Shown here one piece after another: positions 11,415 through 24,500 of a stretch of DNA of 64,000 bases. The stretch is from contig NC_134367.1 in NCBI RefSeq assembly GCF_035582795.1, forward strand, positions 42,063,062 to 42,127,061, given 5' to 3'. Below the pieces are notes generated by a model that saw only the letters and a list, made by a program, of their open reading frames with translations, was not told the origin of the DNA and searched no databases. Source of the DNA: Mycteria americana (Eukaryota; Chordata; Aves; Ciconiiformes; Ciconiidae). A program made the position numbers and the translations under genes. Positions within the stretch are counted from its first letter, which is position 1, and every line of letters begins with the position of its first letter.

Positions 11415-12910
11415 TTCTTCAATTGCAGCCATTTCTACTGTGAAAGAAAGGCCAAATCAGAGCAAACAGATGGGCAGAATTCCCCTGGACAATTGCAGAC
11501 TATGGATATACATTTCTGGGCTGATTACCACTTCACAGGTAATGGAGAGAACCAGGAGCTTTTACAGCAGAGTTCATCTTACCTGGCATAGATGTTAATT
11601 GTAGATCCAACAGGTCGTGCTTTAAAAGGTCCTAGTTTTCTCCATTAGCTGCAAAGGGGGATTAGGCTAAGTCATCTATGTTATAGACAGTTATAGTTAG
11701 GTTTTTTCATATGTATGTATAGCCCTATATCTGATACAAATATATCATGCATTTCCCTTCAGTTTAAAAGAATTACAAGCATTTCAGTCGCTAGAGCCTC
11801 TTATTTTTAACAGTTAAGACTCTTGTTGAACTGATGCTAAAGGGCCAAGAGGGGAGCTCAGCAGGTAGGAATGGGAATCGCAGAGTTCAGCAGGCAGAGT
11901 TGGGGGATGGATGCCAAGAGGCTTCAGCAAGAGCCCCCGAAGAGGGAGTTACTCCCCAAACCTCTCCTTTCTCTTGGAGGCAGGACACCTGTGTGACACA
12001 GGGGTTCAGTTTTTGCACTTGGGTCTGATGCATCAGTGTATATTCTTGCACATCTCAGGGCATTAAGCTAGGTAATGTGACCCTGAGCTACTATTTATTT
12101 CTCTGTGCAGGTCATATAATTGTGTGAGGGAAGGTACATTTCAACAGTGTATACTATACATTAAGTGATTACCTGAAGTCAGTTCAGAGTGGGGTTTGTA
12201 TGCTTTGTAGGCTGTCTCATGAACTCAGCTACAAATCCTTTCTTCTAGAGAAGGTTTGAGATCACAAAAGCTTATGAAAATACAATAGTTCTTTGTACAA
12301 AGCATTCACATCCTGCTTTCACCAGTTTACAAGATGTAGAGCGGTTTGCTTCATTTATAATGCTACCCTTTCAATACAGACAGTTGGCTGCAGAATTAAA
12401 CGCTAATGGAATTAAGGAATCTAATATTAATATGCCTATATTATCAGTGGGAACAGATATGACTCACTTAGAAGAGAAAGCATTACTGTGCTCATGGGTG
12501 ACTAATATAGGCTCAGCTTTTAAAATCCTTTATGTGAATTCAGACCTGGTAAATCTGGATTCAACAAGTGCGCCTCCTCCTCACCGATAAAAACAAGCAC
12601 GGCACTGTGTAACCAATGCCCTGTAGCAATTGCACAGATGCATGGCACTTCTCAGGAAAGCGATTACTGTCTTTTCTTCAAGCTTAGTTCTAAAGCAACC
12701 ATCTCACAAAACGGGCGGCTTTGCCAGCTGACTTTTAATTAGCGTTATTTCAGAAATGGAAGAAAGAGAATGAGGGAAGAAGTTACCAGACTGCTGTAAC
12801 TGCCCAAGCAAGCGAGTGCCTGATCTGGACCATCGGTGCAGAGTTTGTGGAACATCTTGCAGTAGTCCACACTACATGAAGTCAAAATAAAGGTACATAT
12901 TTTTCACCTT

Positions 12911-12926
12911 CCCCCCCCCCCCCCCC
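12911..12926. repeat. Poly-C tract (16 C)
   Basis: An uninterrupted run of 16 cytosines in intergenic DNA. It is likely length-variable and error-prone in sequencing. Confidence 0.9.
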
Positions 12927-15265
12927 GAAGAACGGGAAGTCACACCAGTCACTTGACTTACACCCCTCTGGCATCATTGTTGCAATAGTTCAGATGGTTT
13001 CCTGGTTCAGAAGAAACGTTCAAAGGCACAAGTCAAAGCTGAAGCTGCTGTCTGAGTGACAGCTGTTCGTGACTCTGGACTTCCCCGATCTAGTTACTCT
13101 ATCTTTAGCAACTACAGATAATGGCAGAAATTTTCTCTGGTGCATATTCTTTACCGTGCAAATTGCAGAGAGAGCTAGGCTGTTGAAGAGTAGTTGTGAA
13201 CTACTCTGATTAAAAATTATTTTGCTGCTGTGCTACTGTTTAGGGAGAAAATGCCAGGCGTAGCCTTTGACTCATGCAGCCAGTTTTTCATGATCCTCCC
13301 TCTTCAGGGCTTCAGGCCTCAGATTTTCTTTTTGTCACTTTTTCTCCTTATGTGAGTTGCTCCCCATGCCCCTTCATTTTAACTTACTCCCATAGGCTTC
13401 CTTCTGGGAAGGGAGCATCTGTCTTCACAATTACACGGCAGTCAGAGGGAAAGCAGTCAGGATTACATCTGCTGGACTGCCAACAAGCAGTGTTTCCACC
13501 CCATCCATTCCAAAAATGTTACTCATGACTCTAATGTGAACTTGCGTGTACCTGCTTGCATACAGCTGCTTGCATACAGCTCATACTGACTCAGCAATGG
13601 GAATAAAGGATTTATGAGCAAGTGCTTAATTTAAAGCTCCTAAAAAGTGTTTTACAATTGGTGTAAGGATGATTAAAGCTCACCATGTCATTAACCAAGA
13701 TACATTGAGTTATCAGTTGTCTCCACCAGCCCCCTGTATATATCTGGGACACCCAGGAGTTTCTCAGATGGTTAGTGGAAATCTAGGGCTTGATTAAATT
13801 GCACACTCATAAGCATCTGATTCCATGAGAGGTATCCTGTGGTATGCCAGACATCCATATGGAGCAGAAAGGTATAATATGGGATACTGGTGCCGTTCTG
13901 AATGAAGCAGTAGCTGAAGGCCAGGTGGAATGCCTAGAGCACCTTCAGTGACCCGAGGGACCCATGTGGGCAATTGGACTAAACCCTAATCACAACAGTC
14001 AAGAGAGCCCAGAGAGTGGCTCTGCTGACCCTCTTGCAAGCTGCGTTGCTCTCTGGGCTCCAGCCGACCCATATCAACCCCATCTCCACCGTCTGCTAGC
14101 AAGTCACCTCCCTCTGCGGTTTCAGCTGCTTGGGCTCCACAGGTTCAGCACGCTCAGGGGATTGCTGCACCATGAGAAAGGGCTGCACAGCAGAGCCAAG
14201 CAAGATAAGGCAGAATCAGAGATGGAGGTAGGGTTGTTGAGATGAGGTCCAGAAGAAAAACGTTGATGTGAAAAGGTATAAAATGCTAGAAGGGAAAAGC
14301 GGGGAGTCAGAAAATGGCAGTTTGGTGACACTGGCCAGTGAAGACTCATCTGGTGTCTTGCAGGGGGAGGTGAGCACATTAATGCTTAGTCTAGTAGCTT
14401 GCTAGTCATAGCCACCTGTATTAATCAATAAATTATTACTTTACACTTTTAAATAGTGTGTATCTGCTTGCAGGGTTTTTTTGCAGATGGTGGAAGGTGT
14501 CTAGCAAAGTGACTCACAAGGGGTGCAGATTGGCAGGGGATGCAGGCTGCAGAGGAATTTTGTTATTCTGAAAGAGGAATAACAAAAGCTGAAAACAATT
14601 GTGCAGTCTGGTGTTGTTGCAACTATTCAAATTAGAGATTTATAGCTTGGATTTTATGGGGACTATTAATGGTAGCAATATAAAGAGGGGAGAGAAGAAG
14701 GGAATTAACTTCTCCCATCCTGAGGAACTTTTAAGGATGCACTCAGTTCATGGGAGCGGGAAACCTTCATGGGAGAGGGTGCACTGAGAAAAGCAGGAAA
14801 GGCATTTATAATCTGTCAAGAGAACACTAAATTTAAAGCAAATACTCAAGTTTCTGCATAATGGGCTTTATGAAGAATTGCAGAACTTGGAACGATGACT
14901 GCTGCTTTATAGATAGAAAATGTGGAATTGAAATATGAAATGAAATTGCTGAAGGAACAGGACTGGAAACAGTGCTGAGCAAGGGGAACAGGACTGGTGA
15001 GAGTGAGCTGATTCGTGTGCCTCTGCTGCAGAGCTTGCATTCAGCACTTAGGATGTGAGACCAGACAGCGTGATGAATGGCATACTGGCAGTCAAAAGAA
15101 GTTTGAGCAGCTGTGAAGAGAGTATTGAAAGAGAAGCAATTTGCGGATCAGACCATTTGGCTCGCCAGAGGATGATTCAGTCTTTGAAAAGGGCACTGCA
15201 GAAAAGCAGAGTATGGTTCCACCTCTCACTGCAGGGTTTAGAGACAAAGATGTTGGCCCCTGGGA

Positions 15266-15319
15266 CCTTTTGATTTGGCTCAATCCTTTTGATTTGGCTC
15301 AATCCTTTTGATTTGGCTC
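15266..15319. repeat. 19-bp tandem repeat, about 2.8 copies
   Basis: The unit CCTTTTGATTTGGCTCAAT is repeated starting at 15266, 15285 and 15304. The third copy is cut after GGCT. The first two copies are identical, so the array is young. Confidence 0.9.
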
Positions 15320-18300
15320 TACTGGATTTCCCAGAAAGCACACTGCTGTTCTCTCTGTATACTGCTTTGCAAAAGGAGTTGAAAGAGATTACGTTTCCCA
15401 TGGCTCAGATGGCGCTGGTTGTTATCAAAGTGGTCCCCAAAACTGATGTGGATGTGCATGAACAACAGGGGAAAATTCAATCAATAGTTGATCTAACCTC
15501 AGAACAAGTAGGAATTGTATCACAGGTGTCAGGTCCCTTGAATGATACCACTGCAAAGTGGATGGTGGGCTTCTAGAAACCCCAGAAGTGCTGGTTAAAC
15601 ATTTTAACTTTATCGCTAGGACGTCCACCACTCCATCTGATCAGGCATTATTATCTGCCTGCAGCCATAATGCTGCAATTATCAGCAACATTCGAGGAAC
15701 CCCAGCTGCAGAAGAGAACTCGCAGCATTGGGTGTGAAGGACTCTGAAAGCATTACTGGCTCCCAAACTGTTAGATGGTTGTTTTATCTGAAATAACAGA
15801 AAGCTGAGGAAGGACTAGAGCAGTATTTATCAAGGAAGCACGCACTAGGTATGGGACTCGGGTTTTGTGTGGGAAGGAGCAAGGAGGCAGCCTAATTAGA
15901 GGGTCCAAGAACATAAACTTGCAGTGATGAATGGATTGGTACTGGCTAGCGGACACCTACCTGACATATGAACACCTACACGCAAACATGAGTTCATCTG
16001 GGTCAGAAACTCAACGTGCCGATGAGAAAGTGAGTTAGGACTATAGCATTCCCAGATGCTAGCACTCGCAGGTAACTGGCACGCTCACCACAACTTACAC
16101 CCCTGTTCACTGACAAGCTGAGGCTCCTCTTTGGACATAGCCAGGCTGTTTGCTCTCCCCGCGCTGAGCAGAGGCTGCAGAACATCGCTGCTCTCTCATT
16201 GCTTTAGAAATCTGGTTTATACTTGTACTTGTACCAACACTACCCTTTAGTTCAGCAGAGTCCAGAATGGCTTTTAGTTCACACTGAGTGGAAATTAAAA
16301 CCTATATAAAGGGTAAATCCTGCTATAGTAGCAAAGGCAGCTCTGACACTGTCGTGCAAGTCCCTGCTGGGGCACTACTACGTGGGCCTTTGAGGACCAT
16401 ATGGTGCAACTGAGCTCGCCCAGACCACCTCACCATGGTTCAATGTACATACGTGCGTCTTGTTGTGATAAGCCCATCGTCTTTTCTTGGCCTGCATTTT
16501 GTGAAAGAAGGCAGCTTGGAATACACTATGAAATGTGCTGGCCTACACACTAGGCCACTCTGTATTTTTGTTGGTCTCTCATGTTTGCACTCATCTATGG
16601 GGTGTTTAATCCCAACCCTTCTCAATTTAGGCCATGTTTAGTTGTTGGGGTTTGTTTTTGTTTTGGTTTGTTTTTTTTTTTAAAAGGACATCAGTGTTCA
16701 CTTCTCAACCTTCTGGTACTCAGCAATTCTGAAATAAATAATCCTTCCTTCTCATAGCAGCTCCTGGTATTATTAAGGAAACTATTCAGTCGAGTCTCTC
16801 CTCTGACTAGCCTCCTGAAAATCTTTTTACCCTATCCAAAATATGTTAGTGTAGTCCAAGAGACATTGTGACAGACTGCTGCATTAGAGCATTTTTTTTC
16901 CCTGGACGTATTTATCTATATGAATCTTTTCTTTTAAAACATGTTCTGGAGAGCATTAAGAAATGTTTAAAATCTGACTGCCAGCATGAACTGTAACTTG
17001 AATATGAACACATATTTTATGGTGTGCATACATACCAAGATTATATAAATATGTTGTATCTTTTTAAGGATGTTAGTAGCATGTAATGGATTTTACACAA
17101 TTTAGATATTTTTGTACTCAGTATTTTTTCAGTAGCTTTTTGCTCCAGACCTAGCCTGTAGCTCATAATGCTTATAAGCCAAAGAGAATAGGCTGGCAGG
17201 AACCAAGGAGACTGGGTATCTATCTGACCTGTTTACAATGAAACGCGTACACAGAGATTGCAAAATGAGAAAGGTAACGCAGAAGGTATCAGGGAGAAAA
17301 CAAATGAAAAGAAACAGTCTGTTAGACTCTTTTTTAAATGTAGCCATTTGAAGATACGTGCATGAGCTAATGTGCAAATATTAATACAGTGGGAAATCAA
17401 GTGGGATACCAACCATATGCCACCATATCAGAGGAGCCCAAAATAATTTCCCAACCAAGCTTATTTCTCATTTGCCACACAGCTGAAATGGGTGAAGTTG
17501 AAGTGTTTGTCTGTAATTGAGTAAATTCACATGTGGCTATCGATAAATATTTGGAACCTGCACAAGAACTTTTTGTGTTAATGATCTGATTTCCCCATCA
17601 AACAGGACAGAGATAAAGCTGCAGCAACAAAAATCACTATGTAATAATGTCATGCACATCATTCAGTACCAAAATGGAAAAACCTCAATGTTCAATTTAA
17701 GAAAAAAATATTCGGCAATGACTATTGCAAATGACAGGGACAGTAAATATATCATTAAAGCAAACAGTTGCTACTGTATATGATGACCTGTTTAGGGTTA
17801 TTTTCTTTAATTCTTCAACTTAATCTGATGATGCATATAAAAATGGAGGGAGTTTATAGGTTCTTTAAAATTTCTTTTAAAAATCGCTGCAGTACTTTCA
17901 CAGAATGAACTCCCTTAGTATAAAACTTTTATCACAGGAGTGCAATTTCACATGCAAGAAAACCCAGAATTTTTGTTTTAATGAGAAAAAAAAATTGTTT
18001 CATCACAAAACATGAGATCTCAAATGATTCATTTGAATTATGCTTTATCAGAGCAGTCTGCTCCTGTCGATTACACTTCCATGCTAATGCACAGCACGTC
18101 TGTAATCACAGAATTTTGGAAAGACATTCCAGCACTGTAACATTTTAAATAGCCACGTTTCAGTGCATGCTCAAGGATGCATTTTAACTCTTCAAAGAAT
18201 CCATTAAGTACTCTGGGCTGCTGCCTACTGAATTACCTACAGAGATTTCCTCAACGACAACAAGTTGTTGGTACCAATGTTTTATAGTTACTCAGCTCCT

Positions 18301-18338
18301 GACTTTAAAGTGTCTATGGGATACTAAATTGCTTTGGG

Positions 18339-21300
18339 TTTATTCTAAACCAGTGTTTTAAAGAGACATGGCTAGTTCAATAATGGTCCCTACTATATCT
18401 AGGCAACTCTGATGATATACAAAAATGGAGACTCACAGATCAGGGATTTTGGGAATACTGCACTATTCAGGAAGTGATTACTTCTTGCACAATTTCTAAT
18501 TTTAAAAAAGGTATCCCAACACTGCCTTGTCAGAATTGTCTCTTGTAGCACATGGGGTATTTCATCCCTTTAAAATAAAAACTAGAATCTCAATAAAATT
18601 TAAAAGAAAAAGCAAGAGATTTGAAATAATATATTCTTTAAAAAAACCCCCAACCTTGCATGCCTCAGTCAGTGCTCAATCACTTCAGCTAGAACATGAA
18701 AATCTGAGGTACTAATTAGAAAATGATTACTCAAAAGTGAAACACACAAGTCATCACCTAAACTGAAAATACCAAATTTAAACAGCAAAACTAATGCATT
18801 TTCAAGATTCTTTCAATTTTATAATTAAACATATTTGAAACATAAGTAATCTGATAAAAATTATGCTTACTCTGATAATATCCAATTAGAAATTTTATAT
18901 GTTAGCTAAAGTCACCTTCACTAAATTATGCAACATAATCTATGCCAAATTCCAAAGGAGACTACAAGAGCTAACTTAATTGTCTTAAATAAGTTGATAG
19001 TCTGTAAATACAAGGGTATGCATTACTACATAGAACTCAGGCCAAATATATGGAAACTACATTCTTTAGTTATGATTCATACCGTAGCCAGTATGATGAG
19101 ATACTTTATTAAAAACAAACAAACAAACAAAAAGCAACAGTGTCTGGTCCAGCCTGGTAGGTGTTCTTTGTCCCACATAGTTACCTATACCTGAAGGAGT
19201 GAAGGGAGAAGGGCAGAGATTGTGACCCAGTGGTGGGTGTCAACAAAATGAAAGACAAATATGTGGCCAGAAATTATGGCAACCCTTCAATGAAAGTCCT
19301 GTGGACTGGAGAGCTGTCAAAAGGTGGCTCTTACCCACCATTGCTGCAGTGAACTCTGAAGACAGCTTTGTGTTACTTTAAATGAGGGGCTGGTCAGAAG
19401 AGCTGCCCTCACCTCAGATGACAAGTGGTGACAGTACTGAAAGGAATTTGAACTCTGTATTTTTTAAGTGTTCTGCTTTGATTACAGCTACTGTCATTAT
19501 CCTTCACACTGGCACCAGGACCGATACTTTTGGCTATTCTCAATAGTTCTCACCTTCTTGAGTGCCTAGAACTGCATTACTTATCAAGTGAGCCTTGATG
19601 GATCTGAGCTCCAACTATTGACTAGTACCTTTTCCTAAGAACTTCACATACGTTCAATAGACTCATGCCAAAAGAGCCAATTTGTTCCAAAAAGATAAGT
19701 CATGTGCATCAGGCAGCAGTAAAAGGCTTAGAAACTACAGGTCTCCCTTTTGGCAGATGTTTGTGTAGAAAGCCTTTGTGTTCATGCCAACTGGCTCTCC
19801 CAGCTCATGTATTCAGTATAGTACTAGAGCCTCAAGATGTGTCAATGTATAGAATATAGAAACTCTGCATTTGCATTCAAACCACAACTGAATTTAGACT
19901 TGCTTACCACAGGTTAAACTCCTCTTTGTTCAAGAGAAGCCAGCAAACACTGGGGGCTCTTAACTCACCGATAGACATGCAGCATTATGCCTTACCTTGG
20001 CTAAGAGAAAACTTTCGAATTCCATCTTCCCCTCTGTCTCCAGAGCTATCTCAACTAGGGGCAGATTAGTTACGAATGAGTGAGGTATAGCTCCCCTTAC
20101 CTGTTTCTAGTGTACGGCAAGCTGCCTCCCATTCAGGTCAAGCTCTTCCCACTCCCAAGAGCTGCTGACAACACCGCTGGACCGCGCATGCAATTGGTTT
20201 GCGGCGGGACTGGGAAAAAAAAGGGTTGCTCTTCTGACTAGGAACTAAAATCTTGTATCATTAATTAAACAAAACCAGTGAATACAGAACTCAGAAAGTA
20301 AGTTTTACTTCTTTTTAGGTTTGAGAGTGCTCTGCTGTCCTGACTGACCCTGCGGCAAGTCTGCCCATGTTCAATATTAAAATAAAAAGTACTGATGTAT
20401 GCTGATTACTACAGCAGGTAGATTGTCCAGTCCTCATTTTAATGGTTTCTTCTTGATTTCAATCACAGACATACCCCTATTAGACGGAATCAGAACCCAG
20501 TGCTCACATGTTTAGGACTTCCTATCAGTACATCAGAACATCAGGGTGGAAATACATAGAGATTCTTCACTGCGCCAACTGTAGATGTGCAGGCTCTCAA
20601 AACAAACTTAGCAATGTAAATTCAACCTTTCAGATACAACACCCTCCTCTGAAGCCTTATAAAAATACCAGTGCAACATAGAGCCATTTTACAAAACAAT
20701 TATCTTTATAGAAAGGTATTTTAGTGGTATATGCTGAGGTAAATAATAAAAACAGACCCAACAGAGGGCATGACCAGTGTTATGGAGAACTCCGGATGAA
20801 ATTTGGCCAAAAGCCTGTTTTATAAAAGCTAATATTTACCTACCAGTTATGATCCCTGGTAAGGTGCTTATTGCTGTAATACTTCAAAATTATTCTTCAG
20901 TTTACAAATTGAAAAATATACGAAATTAGATTTGTATGAATGTTAGGTATTAGCTGTCACAAATTTTAAAAGGCATTGTACCAAGTTTTCTTAATTGTTT
21001 ACTAACCAATTTGATCGTAGCAGGTAAATAAACTACAGCATACATTTTACCTGACACCATGCATCAAAATCACCATAAAAACTAAGTTTATCAAAGTCCA
21101 ACTCCACAAGGAAAACATGAAAAAGTGCAAATTATGTACCCAGTATTTCTGTCACAGCTGTTTTTTCTTAATATGGCATGAAAAAGGTTTACAGCATATA
21201 TTAAGAAAATTCTTACAAGTGTTCACCTCAATGCTTATATATACAACATTTTGCTCAAAGTGCTCACTATATGAAAAAAACCGATTGGATAAAAATATTT

Positions 21301-21442
21301 AAACAGTGCTTTCTGAACGTTCAGGGAAAATTCATATAATACATCAGTCCCATTGGTTTTCCTCTTCACTCAGTGCAATGAGATGCAGAAGTCACATCAA
21401 CTTCACAAAAACTTTGCTTGCCACATTGCCAGAAAACCTCAG
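18339..21442 (-). other. RRAGD: Probable RRAGD 3' UTR with candidate poly(A) signals
   Basis: Downstream of the RRAGD stop codon the minus strand is AT-rich and non-coding. The first canonical AATAAA I found is at 19110-19105, preceded by a (GTTT)n run at 19132-19113. A second is at 18344-18339, and an ATTAAA variant is at 20443-20438. Human RRAGD has a long 3' UTR of a few kilobases, so either AATAAA is plausible. I cannot define the true end without transcript data. Confidence 0.45.
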
Positions 21443-21594
21443 TTACAGTGGCATTCTTGGTGTCCCATTGGGAGTGGGTCTTTTATTTTTTTGCATGTGG
21501 CTTTGATGTTTTCGAGATCTTACTACTTTCATTCTTACTTCGAATACTTCTTGTATGGCTTTTCGAAAACAATGGAAATTGTAGTCTATTAATC
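21443..21594 (-). CDS. RRAGD: RRAGD exon 7 (C-terminus and stop)
   Basis: The acceptor TCTGTAG is followed by [20 protein letters not shown] and a basic tail that ends PNGTPRMPL. The TAA stop is at 21445-21443. The segment between VVRSRK and PNGTPR differs from the mammalian tail. The frame and the closing NGTPR motif are preserved. Confidence 0.95.
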
Positions 21595-24500
21595 CTACAG
21601 AGACAGAAATGGTTTCCATATTAATAAAGACATTTATACAAATTAGGTAATGAAAAAATTACTTATATTCTACGTTTAGTGAAATACCACACTGTCTCTC
21701 TGGAGGTCATAATCAGTGAATTTTCCAGGCATTTTCTTCTGTGCTAAGCTAAAGCATGTTTGATAAATACAAATAATTCAGTGAGCATTATAGTTTCATA
21801 CTATGTCCAATATTAAATATACTTATTAGTCTTAAGAGAAAACAAATAGAAGTTCATTGGCAGATAACAAAGCCTTAACTTAATAGAGAGCTTTGGAGAA
21901 GTGCTCAGCATACTACAAGAAAAATTAAAATATTTCATAAAATATGGTGTCATTTTGTAAATTTGCTTTACAGAATAACTGTAATAAAAATAAGTAGCAC
22001 CTAGTAATCAAAGAATTTTCTTTTTTGACAATGCATAAGCTTTGAAATAGATACTTCAAAGAAATATTACCAAATAACAGCCAGCTATATTTCATCTTAC
22101 ATTGTAATTGAAAAATAACACAACAGACATGCTATTAGATTACATACATACATAATAGGCAGATAATATTACCATGTGAGTGGGCTGAATGTGATCCTAC
22201 AGGAAAGCTGTAAAGCCATATTGGTAGTCAATTGGAAGACTTCCTGGGTGCTACAATTGTGTAATACTGCGATACAATTTTAGAATTTTGGTACTGAGCT
22301 TATGACCTCATTCAAGGTTAATGCCATAAGCTTTCTTAACTCAAATACTGCAGTGTCTTCCACTTCAATTTCCCTAACAGGAGATGATACATATTTTAAG
22401 TGGTTTAAATCCACCATGCTACACTTTGATTTTTTTTCCAGGAATTATTTTTGCTCTCCCTAGAGTTGAGACAAAATATTCTGTGGAAGTCACCACACAC
22501 CAAAAGCTAATCTGCATTATAATACCAGAACTGTACTGTTAATGAGTACAGGCTACAGCACTAAGTGTCCCAAACTGTGTAGACACAACAACCTGACACA
22601 GTTGTAGCCAAACCCTACTGGGTGTTTATTCAACACGGTGTCTTTTCTGAAGCAGTGTTGTTAGTAGGTATGTCAAAGTAACACTTCTTATGCTTACAGC
22701 AAAAAAAGAAAGTGACCACATCTAACATTCATAGATAATAAAGGCAGTATGGGTATTAAAGAGAAATTTGACCAGTTGAAGTTCTATAAAAGAAAAGCTA
22801 AATAGCCTGTCAAACAGCCCAGCAGACATGGTATGAGTACTGCATTCACAAACGCACCAACACTGACTGGTGAATTAATATCACAAGATGGGGATGCAAG
22901 CCCAGATGATGGCTCATTCTTCCACTGCTCAGTTCTGGCCTCAGGGCATTTCACTAAGACCAGTAGCTCAGTGAACATCATGCCAGCGAGCAGAGTGATC
23001 ATGAAGTAAGCTTTCACTATTGACCTTGACCAGGGTCAGAGAGATAACAAAGAAACTTTATGCACTTTATCTGCAAAATCTGAAAGCTGTCTAGATCCCA
23101 AACATGCAGCTTTTGAAAAGCCTCCTTTCAGAGATGAGAAAAGCGAGAACATATTTCTTCCTATCAGCCAGTTTCAATAATATTCCCTTGGTTATGGCAT
23201 GCAAGCTGTTCCAAATGTGTATGCTGGTGCCAACAGGTACAAATCAATGTTAGCCAAGATAAACTGACACATTCTACTGTTGCAGATGGAAGCTTTACTG
23301 TACTGGATGTAAACTTTCATATGCTTTCATATCAGAAAGTTGTCAAATACATTTATGATTTCATCTTATCTTAATGCCAGCACAAATACCTCATGCCTTT
23401 AAACATGTTATGTAAGCTCTACCAAGCTGTACTTACCTTTAATATTTGTGATATAGCTAGAGATTGTTACCAGCTAATGACAACCACAGTTATTCATTAA
23501 CTCGCTAGTATAAGGAAAAGTAATGCAATACTAGAAAAGGGAAAAATACCTTTTCTCTCAAAGCTTTCTTCTCTGACAAAACAAACAAGAGCAAGGAATT
23601 TTGTCACCTCTTTTAAATAAAGGACAGTTGTATTGTTCAGTTTTATGATTGCCATTGATTCTTTGTCATAAGGAGTTCCAGTGCCATCATCTTTAAGCCT
23701 AAGGGGCAATATTCAAACAAACAAACAAACAAACAAACAAGAAAAGATAAGCCACCAGATGAGCTAATAAAAGTACTCCCACATTGGTTCTTTCACCAGA
23801 TAATCTCAAACTTTATGAAATTTTCATTTTAACCTTTCAGGGAGACTCTTACTCAAACTACACGCTATGTAAACTAAGAAGACATAGAGATTAAATCATT
23901 TATCCAATCACACACCAAATCTTTGATCTGGGGCTAGAAATTAGATTGTTTGATTGCCAAGTACCTGAACTGGAGCCTTACTTTTTCCTCTTAGTTACCA
24001 ACCATTTACCACAAGGTTGTCTGTTTTCTTTTAATCAATGCACTATATTATGACTTCATCTAAAACATGTGAACAAGTAAGTCTGTCCTGATAATTCCAA
24101 ATCTAGTAACCTTGCTTGAGCAATGGCAGTGGACTGATAGTTTAAGCCATCATGAGACCTTCCTCATGAGATGTTGGCTTTTGCAACATCATATCATGAA
24201 AAGAGATTTCTCCTTCACAGATGATGTGTCATGATGATCACTGTTATTAGTTTTATACCTTGTAATTTTACCCTCATTCCTGAATGCTCACACAGATCTT
24301 GTTAAATGGGCACCAACCTCCCAGAACAATTAGTATCAATAACATATTAAGGTAGCAAGTTCCACAGATGCTCCAAGAACAGAGGACAAGAAATAAATTG
24401 TAATACCATGTCTTTAGTCTATAGCTAAAAACATGGCAAGCAGATTTCTAGTCATAAACACTAAATGGTTACACAAAGACAACGGCAGAGTGACATTTTG

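Larger units (their letters stand above)
8900..18338. other. Intergenic region between UBE2J1 and RRAGD 3' UTR
   Basis: There is no exon, RNA gene or large transposon I can support here. The open frames are short and without recognisable domains. Visible structures are a 42-bp tandem duplication (11331-11414), a 16-base C run (12911-12926) and a 19-bp triplicated repeat (15266-15319). A stretch at about 14950-15770 looks less random but could not be assigned. Confidence 0.6.
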
